Notes: generated by a model not told the origin, from the letters alone. 15,461 nt of DNA from Pseudomonadota bacterium (GCA_023430705.1 JAEYZJ010000080.1:1-15461); one strand, 5' to 3'. Shown: positions 6,361 to 14,229, counted from the first letter of the stretch. Numbers and translations are program-made.

Positions 6361-8190
6361 TTGAGGCTTACGATCAAGGTCAAGCTGGCGGCCACATTCG
6401 CCGGCATCATAGCACTGTCCGGCATCAGCATGTTCGTGGCACTGCAGAGCCTGAACAGCATGGACGGCGCGTTCACCGCCGCCATCGAGCAGAACGTCAA
6501 GCGCATCGAGCTTGCCGCCGCGATCGAGCGCAACCTGCTCGAGTTCTCGCGCGACGAGCACGACCTGATGCTCGCCTCCACCGGCACGCAGACCGCCGCG
6601 CTGACCAGCAATCTCGATCGCCTGGTTGGCCAGATCCGACAGGGCGCGGCTGATCTGCACGAGAACTCCAGCGCCGCCGGTCGGCCGCTCGTCGACGCCT
6701 TCAACACCCAGTTCGGTGAGTATCTCGTCGACCATGCAGAAATCCGTCGGCTCGCGGTCGCCAACCTCGACGCCGAGGCCTACGCGCTCGCCACCGGTCA
6801 CTCGGCGACGGTCATGCACGAGGCGGAAGCGGCGCTCGAGGAAGTGATTACCCTCAACAACCAGCAACTCGATGAAGCGGTGCATCACGCGCACCAGCTG
6901 TCCGAGAGTTCGAGCATGCTGGTCATCGGCATGCTGATCGGGTCGGTGCTGGTCGCTGCGGCCGCCGCCACCTGGATCATCGTCGGCGTCTCGCGCGGCC
7001 TCAGCCGTGTCACCCAGGCCGTGAGCGCGGTCGCCATCGGCGATCTCGACAACACCGTGGTCGTCACCACCAATGACGAGATCAAGGATCTCGTCGACAC
7101 GGTCAACGACATGACCGCCAACCTGCGCGCCACCGCCAAGCTCGCCGACCAGATTGCCGACGGCGACCTGACGGTCGAGCCGAAGCCGCTGTCCGACAAG
7201 GATACGCTTGGGATCGCCCTCCAGCGGATGGTCGAAAAGCTCCGCGACGTGATCGCCGAGGCCATCAGCTCCGCCAGCAACGTCTCCGCCGGCAGCCAGG
7301 AACTCTCGGCCACTTCCGAGCAGTTGAGCCAGGGTGCGACCGAACAGGCATCCTCGACCGAAGAGGCCTCGGCTTCGATGGAGCAGATGGCCGCGACCAT
7401 CAAGCAGTCGGCTGACAATGCCGCCCAGACCGAAAAGATCGCCCGTCAGTCCGCCGCCGATGCCATCGCCTCCGGTGAAGCCGTCAACGAGGCCGTGGCG
7501 GCCATGCAGACGATCGCCGCCAAGATCATGGTGGTGCAGGAGATCGCCCGCCAGACGGACCTCCTCGCGCTCAACGCCGCCGTCGAAGCGGCCCGCGCCG
7601 GAGAACATGGCCGCGGCTTCGCAGTGGTCGCCTCCGAGGTGCGCAAGCTCGCCGAACGCAGCCAGGCTGCCGCCGCCGAGATCTCGACCCTCTCCGACAC
7701 CACGGTGAAGTCGGCCCAGTCGGCCGGCGACATGCTGACCCGCCTCGTGCCGGACATCAAGCGGACCGCCGAACTTGTCGAGGAGATCACGGCGGGAGCG
7801 CGCGAACAGAATGCCGGCGCCGCACAGATCAACACGGCCATCCAGCAGCTCGACAAGGTAACCCAGCAGAACACCTCGGCCGCCGAGGAGATGTCGGCCA
7901 CGTCCGAGGAACTGGCGAGCCAGGCCGAGCAGCTGCAGAACGCGATCAGCTACTTCCGGATCGAGGCCGTGCGGGCCGAGTTCGAAGCCGCACCGGTGTC
8001 GCGCAAGTCTGCCCGTACGGCGCAGCTCCGCAGCGAGATCGCGGCCAAGGCTCCGCACATGAGCCGCGCCGTGCCTGCCCGCTCTCCGAAGGCCGCCAAG
8101 GCAGCCTCCGGCAATGGCGGTTTCGACCTCGACATCGACGATGCCAGCGACGAGCTCGACCAAGAGTTCACCCGTCGCGGCGCAGCCTGA
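6361..8190 (+). CDS. Methyl-accepting chemotaxis protein (transmembrane chemoreceptor)
   Basis: The receptor has about 609 residues. TM1 is at about 9-28, followed by a periplasmic, mostly helical sensory region (about 30-185) like a four-helix bundle ligand domain, then TM2 at about 186-208. A HAMP region and an apparent second HAMP-like stretch follow (about 210-300), then methylation helices rich in Glu/Gln and Ala, and the signalling hairpin QTDLLALNAAVEAARAGE (398-415) continuing HGRGFAVVASEVRKLAERS. The ligand is not predictable. The C-terminal tail is charged and lacks a WxxF-type CheR/CheB tethering peptide. I chose TTG 6361 because GGGGGA (6351-6356) sits just upstream and TM1 follows directly; an earlier in-frame TTG at 6331 lacks a ribosome site. 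It lies between two cheW genes, implying that it is the operon's own receptor. Confidence 0.93.
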   Translation: MRLTIKVKLAATFAGIIALSGISMFVALQSLNSMDGAFTAAIEQNVKRIELAAAIERNLLEFSRDEHDLMLASTGTQTAALTSNLDRLVGQIRQGAADLHENSSAAGRPLVDAFNTQFGEYLVDHAEIRRLAVANLDAEAYALATGHSATVMHEAEAALEEVITLNNQQLDEAVHHAHQLSESSSMLVIGMLIGSVLVAAAAATWIIVGVSRGLSRVTQAVSAVAIGDLDNTVVVTTNDEIKDLVDTVNDMTANLRATAKLADQIADGDLTVEPKPLSDKDTLGIALQRMVEKLRDVIAEAISSASNVSAGSQELSATSEQLSQGATEQASSTEEASASMEQMAATIKQSADNAAQTEKIARQSAADAIASGEAVNEAVAAMQTIAAKIMVVQEIARQTDLLALNAAVEAARAGEHGRGFAVVASEVRKLAERSQAAAAEISTLSDTTVKSAQSAGDMLTRLVPDIKRTAELVEEITAGAREQNAGAAQINTAIQQLDKVTQQNTSAAEEMSATSEELASQAEQLQNAISYFRIEAVRAEFEAAPVSRKSARTAQLRSEIAAKAPHMSRAVPARSPKAAKAASGNGGFDLDIDDASDELDQEFTRRGAA

Positions 8191-8201
8191 GGAGCACCGG
8201 C

Positions 8202-8654
8202 ATGGCCGAGCGGGCCCAATACGTGACCCTTGGGGTCAACGGCGAGCTCTTCGCCGCCCCCGTCGAGAAGGTGCAGGAGATCCTGGAGATGCGTCCGGTG
8301 GCGCGTCTTCCCCAGGCGCCCGTCAATCTTCTCGGCATGACGGACGTGCGCGGGGAGGGCATCCCGGTGCTCGACCTGCGCCTGACCCTGGGACTGTCCG
8401 AGGTCGAGGACACCGAGAACACGCGCATCGTGGTGCTCAACGTCAACGGCGCCTCGGCGCCGCTGACGCTGGGGCTGAGGACCGACCGGGTCTTCGAGGT
8501 CACCGTGCTCGATAGCGACGTGCTCGATCCGCCGCCGGTCGTATCGGGCAACTGGCGAGCCCACGTGGTGGCCGGCATCGGCCGCCGCAACGGGCAGTTC
8601 GTAACCGTCCTCGACCTCGACGCCCTGCTCGGCGACGTGGCGGTGGCCGCCTGA
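8202..8654 (+). CDS. cheW: Chemotaxis coupling protein CheW (second copy)
   Basis: The 150-residue CheW domain protein includes YVTLGVNGELFAAPVEKVQEILE, PVNLLGMTDVRGEGIPVLDL and VVAGIGRRNGQFVTVLDLDALL. The start lies 11 nt after the receptor stop, and GAGGAG just upstream is a good ribosome site. It is about as long as standard CheW but diverged from the copy after cheA. It may couple a different receptor set or tune array composition; its location directly after the receptor suggests a matched receptor-adaptor pair. The family is sure; the division of labour is inference. Confidence 0.92.
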   Translation: MAERAQYVTLGVNGELFAAPVEKVQEILEMRPVARLPQAPVNLLGMTDVRGEGIPVLDLRLTLGLSEVEDTENTRIVVLNVNGASAPLTLGLRTDRVFEVTVLDSDVLDPPPVVSGNWRAHVVAGIGRRNGQFVTVLDLDALLGDVAVAA

Positions 8655-8664
8655 CTACCGTGTC

Positions 8665-8690
8665 CGCCTCGTCCCACCCGGGACGAGGCG
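8665..8690 (+). repeat. Perfect 11-bp hairpin between cheW and cheR
   Basis: CGCCTCGTCCC (8665-8675) and GGGACGAGGCG (8680-8690) are perfectly complementary around the 4-base loop ACCC. It fills much of the 67-bp gap and lies about 30 nt before the cheR start. No T-tract follows. A transcript stabiliser, processing site or attenuator is plausible. Confidence 0.65.
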
Positions 8691-8721
8691 CAACCGCCTG
8701 ATCGAAGGGGAAGGGACTTCC

Positions 8722-9591
8722 TTGTCCAGTACGGCCTTGAAGCTGAAGATCGACGAAGCGGAGGATCACCTCAGCGCGCTCGATTTCACCCGCATAGCGC
8801 GCCTCATCGAGGGGCAGGCCGGCATCAAGCTGCCGCCCGGCAAGCGCCTTATGGTCGAGGGTCGGCTGCGCAAGCGCATGCGTGCACTCGGCCTGCCCAG
8901 CTTCGACTCCTACACCGACCTGCTGTTCAATCGCGGCGGCCTCGACCAGGAACTGGTCCATCTGATCAACGCCGTCACCACCAACAAGACCGACTTCTTC
9001 CGCGAGGCGGAACACTTCGACTATCTCGCAGGGCATATGGTCCCGGCGCTCCTCGCGATGCGCGGGCGCAACCCGCTGCTCAAGGTCTGGAGTGCCGCGA
9101 GTTCCACCGGGGCCGAGGCCTACACCCTCGCCATGGTGCTCGACGACCTCGCGGCGCAGGAGCACAGGTTCCGCTTCGCCATCCTCGGCACCGACATTTC
9201 GACGACCGTGCTCGCCCAGGGCCGCCGCGCCGTCTATCCCGCCGAGATGATCGCCCCGGTGCCGCCCGAGATGCAGTCCCGCTACATCATGCACGCCCGC
9301 CGCCCGGGCCCACGCCGCGAGGTGCGGATCGTGCCCGAACTGCGCCGCTTCGTGCGCTTCGCCCATCTCAACCTGATGGATGCGAGCTATCCGTTCGACC
9401 GGGACGTCGACATCATCTTTCTGCGCAACGTGCTGATCTATTTCGAGAAGGCGGACCAGGCGGCCGTCGTCACGCGCCTCGCCGATCATCTGAGGAGCGG
9501 TGGCTATCTCGTCCTCGGGCACTCCGAATCGATGATCGGCACGTCGCTGGCGGTCCGCCAGGTCGCCCCCGCCGTCTTCCAGAAGCTCTAG
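8722..9591 (+). CDS. cheR: Chemotaxis protein methyltransferase CheR
   Basis: This 289-residue protein has the CheR N-terminal helical domain (about 18-75) and the SAM-dependent methyltransferase domain. NKTDFFRE, WSAASSTGAEAYTLAM (123-138), LGTDIS and FLRNVLIYF (233-241) are visible. The usual SAM-binding block is CSTGEEPYSLAM; here the Cys is Ser127, the first Glu is Ala131 and the Pro is Ala133, but the second Glu (E132) is kept. CheR methylates receptor glutamates in adaptation. The start is TTG 8722, supported by the purine-rich GAAGGGGAAGGGA immediately upstream. It is preceded by a strong hairpin and followed by cheB after a very short gap. Confidence 0.94.
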   Translation: MSSTALKLKIDEAEDHLSALDFTRIARLIEGQAGIKLPPGKRLMVEGRLRKRMRALGLPSFDSYTDLLFNRGGLDQELVHLINAVTTNKTDFFREAEHFDYLAGHMVPALLAMRGRNPLLKVWSAASSTGAEAYTLAMVLDDLAAQEHRFRFAILGTDISTTVLAQGRRAVYPAEMIAPVPPEMQSRYIMHARRPGPRREVRIVPELRRFVRFAHLNLMDASYPFDRDVDIIFLRNVLIYFEKADQAAVVTRLADHLRSGGYLVLGHSESMIGTSLAVRQVAPAVFQKL

Positions 9592-9602
9592 AGTCCGTGC
9601 CG

Positions 9603-10733
9603 ATGTCCGCTGCAGCCGACCGCAAGATCCGCGTCCTTATCGTCGATGACTCCGCCGCCGTGCGCACGACGCTCAGCGACATCATCGCGTCCGATCCCGA
9701 GCTGGAAGTCATGGCGACGGCGGCAGATCCCTACATCGCCGTCGAGCGCATTCGCCAGGAAGTGCCCGACGTGATCTTCCTCGACATCGAGCTGCCGCGC
9801 ATGGACGGCATCACCTTCCTCAGGAAGCTGATGTCGCAGCGGCCCATCCCGGTGGTCATCTGCTCCTCGCATGCGTCCGAGGGCAGCGACACGCTGATCG
9901 AGGCCCTGGAGGCCGGCGCGGTCGATGTCGTCGCCAAGCCCCGCATCGACACGGTGGAGTTCCTGCACGAGTCGCGCCAGCGCATCTGCGCCGCAGCCCG
10001 CATCGCAGCGCAGGCAAGCCTCAGGGGCCGGGTCAAGCCGCCGGCACCGAAGCTCAGCGTGGAAAAGAAGCTCACCGCGGACGTCGTGATCCCGCAGCGA
10101 TCGGCAGCGCGTGCCGCTTCGGCAACCGCCGCCATGCCCGCCACCGACCCCATTGTCTGCATCGGAGCATCGACCGGTGGCACCGAGGCCCTGCGGGACG
10201 TGCTTGTCGACCTTCCGGCCACGACGCCCGCCATCCTCATCGTCCAGCACATGCCGGAGCGCTTCACGGCTGCCTTTGCCAGCCGGCTCGACGGACTCTG
10301 CGGCATGCGGGTCAGGGAAGCGGAGCATGGCGACGTGGTCGAGCCGGGCAACGTGCTCATCGCGCCGGGTGGCCGCCACATGGTGCTGCAGCGCACCGGC
10401 TCGCGCTACACCGTGCAGATCATCGACGGCCCGCACGTCTCCCGCCACCGACCCTCGGTCGATGTGCTGTTCCGCTCCGCCGCCTACGGCGCCGGCAGGA
10501 ACGCGCTCGGCATATTGCTGACCGGCATGGGTGACGATGGCGCGAAGGGGTTGCTCGAGATGCGTCAGGCCGGCGCCATGACCGTTGCGCAGGATGAGGA
10601 GAGCGCCGTGGTCTTCGGCATGCCCAAGGAGGCCATCGCGCTGGGGGGCGCCCAGCGGATCGTTCCGCTTCGCCGTGTCGCCCACGAGATCACCACGTTC
10701 GCCAGCCGGGCGCATCTGAGGGATTCTGCATGA
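9603..10733 (+). CDS. cheB: Receptor methylesterase/deamidase CheB
   Basis: The protein has about 376 residues. The receiver domain carries D15-D16, phosphoacceptor D61 (FLDIELPRMDG) and K112 (VAKPR). A linker leads to the methylesterase domain with the catalytic triad Ser190 (GASTGG), His216 (VQHMPERF) and Asp311 (LLTGMGDDGA). CheB removes receptor methyl groups after phosphorylation by CheA. ATG 9603 is preferred; GTG 9597 two codons upstream is an alternative, and neither has a strong ribosome site. The short distance to the cheR stop (TAG ending at 9591) suggests coupling. The end overlaps the next gene by ATGA (10730-10733). Confidence 0.95.
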   Translation: MSAAADRKIRVLIVDDSAAVRTTLSDIIASDPELEVMATAADPYIAVERIRQEVPDVIFLDIELPRMDGITFLRKLMSQRPIPVVICSSHASEGSDTLIEALEAGAVDVVAKPRIDTVEFLHESRQRICAAARIAAQASLRGRVKPPAPKLSVEKKLTADVVIPQRSAARAASATAAMPATDPIVCIGASTGGTEALRDVLVDLPATTPAILIVQHMPERFTAAFASRLDGLCGMRVREAEHGDVVEPGNVLIAPGGRHMVLQRTGSRYTVQIIDGPHVSRHRPSVDVLFRSAAYGAGRNALGILLTGMGDDGAKGLLEMRQAGAMTVAQDEESAVVFGMPKEAIALGGAQRIVPLRRVAHEITTFASRAHLRDSA

Positions 10734-12448
10734 TCGCCGAAGTCACAAGTGCCCTCGATGACGGCACGCCGGACGCCGTGGCAACTATCGATCTGGCCGC
10801 CATCGTCGCCGACCTCGCAACGCCGCGCGAGGCGATCGACGGCGCCTTCGTTGCGGTGGGCGAACGCCTGTCCGAATGTGCGGACATCCTGGCGCGCATC
10901 ATCGGGGCCTTCGATGGCCTGCCGGTCGAGCTCGGCAGCGAGGACCTGACGGCTGCGACCGCCCGCCTGGCCGTGGTGGGCCGGCGCGCCGGGGAGATTT
11001 CCCTTTCCCTGGAGGCCGAGCAGGGCGACCTTGATCGGCTTGTCGTGGCGCTTCGCAGCGCAGCCCAGCCGATCGACGCGCTCCGCCGCACGGTCAAGAT
11101 GATGGGCATCGTCGCCATCAACGCCCGCGTCGTCGCCGCGAGCGTCGTCAGCCAGACCGAGGACTTCGGCGTCTTCACCACCGACATCGCGGAACTTTCC
11201 GACAGCGCGGCAGCCACCATCGCCAAGTTCCATCGCACCTACGAGGCGCTGAGCGCCGTCGTTGCCGACGCGGCCCTGGCTCGTGGCAAGTTCGAGGCGG
11301 GACACCGCGCCACCCTCGCCGCGCTCGCGCAGGAACTCGAGCGCGACCTCGCCGAAGTAACCGAACAGCGGCTTCAGTCCGCGCAGTCCAGCGCCATTAC
11401 CAGCCAGATGTCGCGCGCCATCTCCGACAAGGTCGCCGCTGCCGTCATGGCGCTCCAGGTCGGCGATGCGACGCGCCAGCGGGTCGAGCACGTCGAAGCC
11501 GGTCTCGCCGACCTCGACGAACTCGACCCCGCCATCGACCGTGCGCCCGTGCTCGAACTTCTCTGCCGCCAGCTGGGCGCCGCGCGTGAGTATCTGGTGG
11601 GCGAAATGGCCTCCGGCGCCGAGGCGCTCGGCCAGCTGTCGCACGATGTGCAGGCTGTGCTCGATCATGCCAGCGAGGTCTACGGTTCGGCTCAGAACCG
11701 TTCCGCCCTGTCCGAGCTTCATGGCGCGGTGCGCCGCGCCGTCACCGTCCTGCGCGATTGCGAGCGCGAGCGCGGCAAGCTCGACGAGGTCGCGGCCGCC
11801 GTCTCCGAGACGGTGGAGGTGCTGCTCGGCCACGTCGAGGCGGTGCAGGAAATCGAGTACAAGATGCGGCTTGTCTCGCTCAATGCTGCGGTCAAGTGCG
11901 CGCAGCTCGGGCCGCGCGGCCGCGCGCTGGACGTCATTGCCCAGCAGTTGCGGACGCTGACGGGAGAGACCGTGGTCTCGGCCCATGCCGCTGTCGAGTG
12001 CCTCACCCGGGCCTCCGGGTACTCGGCTGCCTTCACCCGGTCCGCCGGCTCCGGTGCCACGCGCGTCGGCGACATCGAGCGCGAGGCCACCGCTGCGCTC
12101 TCCCAGCTGGAAGCTGTCGGCTTCCGGATGAAGAACGCGCTGGTCGGGCTCTATGCCGATGGCCCGCAGGTAGCGGGCCGGCTCGATGACGCCGTCGCCG
12201 CGCTCGCGCGCCATGCCACCATTTCCGAGGCCCTTAGCGATATCGAGTTCTCGCTCACGCCTCCCGGCGCGCCGGGAGAGAGCGACGCCGGGGATCCGGC
12301 GCTTCGCCCCTTCCTCGCACTCCTGCGCAGCCGCTACACCATGGATGCCGAACGCCGCCTGCACGACGGCTTCACCGGCCTCGCCCCGGATGCGGACGCC
12401 GAGCCTGACGCCGAGGCCGCACCCGATCTGGAAGACCTGCTGTTCTAG
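10730..12448 (+). CDS. Soluble helical protein with receptor-hairpin-like repeats and CheZ-like motifs (candidate CheY-P phosphatase)
   Basis: The product has 572 residues, is Ala/Glu/Arg/Leu-rich, is probably almost wholly helical, and has no membrane segment or signal peptide. Three things can be seen. First, segments 122-157 (MMGIVAINARVVAASV, then DFGVFTTDIAELS) and 374-411 (MRLVSLNAAVKCAQLG, then RGRALDVIAQQLRTL) resemble degenerate chemoreceptor signalling hairpins. Second, at 241-255 ALQVGDATRQRVEHV contains D246-x-T-x-Q250, like the DLTGQ active site of the CheY phosphatase CheZ. Third, a Pro/Gly and acidic linker (about 510-565) ends in D566-LEDLLF, like the DDLLDSLGF CheY-binding tail of CheZ. 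The ATGA overlap with cheB ties it to the operon. CheZ-like CheY-P removal is my inference. The alternative is a receptor-like scaffold or CheA ligand. The stop shares CTAG with the convergent gene. Confidence 0.6.
   Translation: MIAEVTSALDDGTPDAVATIDLAAIVADLATPREAIDGAFVAVGERLSECADILARIIGAFDGLPVELGSEDLTAATARLAVVGRRAGEISLSLEAEQGDLDRLVVALRSAAQPIDALRRTVKMMGIVAINARVVAASVVSQTEDFGVFTTDIAELSDSAAATIAKFHRTYEALSAVVADAALARGKFEAGHRATLAALAQELERDLAEVTEQRLQSAQSSAITSQMSRAISDKVAAAVMALQVGDATRQRVEHVEAGLADLDELDPAIDRAPVLELLCRQLGAAREYLVGEMASGAEALGQLSHDVQAVLDHASEVYGSAQNRSALSELHGAVRRAVTVLRDCERERGKLDEVAAAVSETVEVLLGHVEAVQEIEYKMRLVSLNAAVKCAQLGPRGRALDVIAQQLRTLTGETVVSAHAAVECLTRASGYSAAFTRSAGSGATRVGDIEREATAALSQLEAVGFRMKNALVGLYADGPQVAGRLDDAVAALARHATISEALSDIEFSLTPPGAPGESDAGDPALRPFLALLRSRYTMDAERRLHDGFTGLAPDADAEPDAEAAPDLEDLLF
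12261..12278. repeat. Perfect 18-bp palindrome inside coding sequence
   Basis: CTCCCGGCGCGCCGGGAG equals its own reverse complement. It encodes the Pro-Gly-Ala-Pro-Gly linker (about residues 511-516) of the CheZ-like candidate. It may be chance in a GC-rich linker, but it could form a structure that slows transcription or translation near the 3' end. Confidence 0.4.
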
Positions 12449-14229
12449 GCGGGCGCTGCGACGCCCGTGAGGTGGTGCAGGGCGCCGATCGGCAGGGGCT
12501 CGGAGAGCAGGAAGCCCTGCAGTTCGTGGCAGCCTTGCGCCACGAGGTAGGCGCGCTGCCGCTCGGTGGCGACACCCTCCGCCGTGACCCGCATGTTGAG
12601 CGCCCGCGCGAGCTCGATCACCGTCCGCACGATCACCTCGGCGTCCTCGGAAATGCCGATCTGCGAGACGAACGACTGGTCGATCTTGAGCTTGTCGACG
12701 TTGTAGCGGCGCAGGTAGTTGAGCGACGAATAACCGGTGCCGAAATCGTCGAGCGCCAGTCCGATGCCGGCGGCCCGCAGCCGCGTAAGGCCCGCCTCGG
12801 TCGCCTCCGAACTGTCGAGCAGCACGCCTTCGGTGATCTCGAGCTGCAGCCGGTGGGGATCGATTCCGCGCTGCTCCAGTCCCTCGGTCAGGCGGCTGAC
12901 GAACTGCCTGCTGCGCAGCTCGACCGGCGACACGTTGATCGCAACCCAGGGCAGGGGCGTGGTCCTCAGCGTCCTGCACGTTTCGGCGAACACCCATTCG
13001 CCCAATTGCTCGATCAGCCCGCGCTCCTCCGCGACGCCCACGAACATGTCGGGCGCGAGCCGCCCGCGTTCGGGATGGTTCCAGCGCACCAGGGCCTCGG
13101 CCCCCAGGATGGTACCGGTCACCGCATCGAAGATGGGCTGGTACTCGAGCACGAGTTCGTTGCCGCCGGCGAGCGCGCGCCTCAGGTCCTGCTCGATCCG
13201 ACGCCGCTCCTCGAGATTGCGCGCCATGGGCTCGGCGAACACCTCCCAGCGCGACCGGCCACGCGCCTTGGCTTCGTAAAGCGCGATGTCGGCGCGCCGC
13301 AGAATATCGGCGGCACCCAGCCCCGGCTGGAACGGCGCGATGCCGAAGCTGGCGGTGATGTAGGCTGGATCGCCCAGCAGGTTGAAGGGTCGTCCGATCT
13401 GCAGCTGTGTCGACGAACAGATGGACTCCGCTGCCCCCGCCGCCGGACCATCGAGCAGGATGGCGAATTCGTCCCCGCCGAGGCGGGAGATGAGCCCCGC
13501 CGGGCCGATCAGCTGGTACAGCCGGGTCGCGAGCTGGCGCAGCAGGTCGTCCCCCGCGACATGGCCTAGCGTGTCGTTGACGTACTTGAACCGGTCGAGG
13601 TCGAGCAGCACCAGCGTTGCCGCGACGCCCATCCGGGCGCGCTCCGCGAACCGCTGCAGGTCGCGTTCGAACTGCGCCCGGTTGGCCAGGCCCGTCAGGG
13701 AGTCGTGGAAGGCAAGGTATTGCATCCGCTCGTGGTCCTGCCGCCGCTCGGTGACGTCCCGCGCGATGCAGACGAGGCCGACGACCCTGCCGTCGGGCGA
13801 GCGCAGCGGCAGCTTGGTGGTCGACAGCCACAGCTGCGTGCCATCCGGCCGTGTCACGTATTCCTCTTGCTCCACCAGCTGGTTGCCCGCGATCACCCGC
13901 AGGTCGTCCTCGTAGTAGCGCCGGCCGAGTTCGGGCGGATGGAGGTCCAGGTCGGTCTTGCCGACGAGATCGTTGGGATTGCCGTGCCCGAGGTCCCGCG
14001 CCACGGCGCGGTTGGCGATGACGAACCGCGCTTCGGCATCCTTGATGTAGAGATAGTCCGGCACCTGGTCGATCATCGTGCGGAGCCAGTTCCGCTCGTC
14101 GGAGTGGGTCTGGTCGCCGGCCAGGCGCTCGGCAAACCGCTGCAGCTGCGCATGCGCAAGGTGCTGCCCGTCATCCGTCCCGCCCACCGGTGGGGACGCC
14201 AGGTCGATTACCGGACGCTTTACGGCCAT
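12445..14229 (-). CDS. PAS-GGDEF-EAL protein (c-di-GMP turnover)
   Basis: This 594-residue cytosolic protein has no membrane segment. A PAS domain (about 47-160, VPDYLYIKDAEARFVIANR) is followed by a GGDEF domain with intact G251-GDEF, then an EAL domain with intact E378-AL (GAEALVRWNHP), EITE (464-467), DD (494-495 in DDFGTGYSS), K515 and Q571-G. The usual EGVET block reads EGVAT (551-555). There is no RxxD inhibitory site just before GGDEF. Both cyclase and phosphodiesterase activities are therefore possible; which dominates is not predictable. ATG 14229 is supported by GAGGG on the minus strand about 6 nt upstream. It is convergent with the last chemotaxis gene and shares CTAG at the stops. 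With the HD-GYP regulator it brackets the operon. Confidence 0.92.
   Translation of the reverse strand: MAVKRPVIDLASPPVGGTDDGQHLAHAQLQRFAERLAGDQTHSDERNWLRTMIDQVPDYLYIKDAEARFVIANRAVARDLGHGNPNDLVGKTDLDLHPPELGRRYYEDDLRVIAGNQLVEQEEYVTRPDGTQLWLSTTKLPLRSPDGRVVGLVCIARDVTERRQDHERMQYLAFHDSLTGLANRAQFERDLQRFAERARMGVAATLVLLDLDRFKYVNDTLGHVAGDDLLRQLATRLYQLIGPAGLISRLGGDEFAILLDGPAAGAAESICSSTQLQIGRPFNLLGDPAYITASFGIAPFQPGLGAADILRRADIALYEAKARGRSRWEVFAEPMARNLEERRRIEQDLRRALAGGNELVLEYQPIFDAVTGTILGAEALVRWNHPERGRLAPDMFVGVAEERGLIEQLGEWVFAETCRTLRTTPLPWVAINVSPVELRSRQFVSRLTEGLEQRGIDPHRLQLEITEGVLLDSSEATEAGLTRLRAAGIGLALDDFGTGYSSLNYLRRYNVDKLKIDQSFVSQIGISEDAEVIVRTVIELARALNMRVTAEGVATERQRAYLVAQGCHELQGFLLSEPLPIGALHHLTGVAAPA

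Noticed and set aside
6139..8163. A 674-codon minus-strand open frame opposite the receptor gene
   Set aside because: Gly/Arg/Leu/His-rich translation without motifs; a shadow of the receptor coding frame.
10565..13831. A 1088-codon open frame on the minus strand across cheB, the CheZ-like gene and the GGDEF-EAL gene
   Set aside because: It is antisense or out of frame to genes with clear family motifs, its translation is Arg/Ala/Gly/His-rich with no domain, and long antisense frames are expected at this GC content and codon bias.
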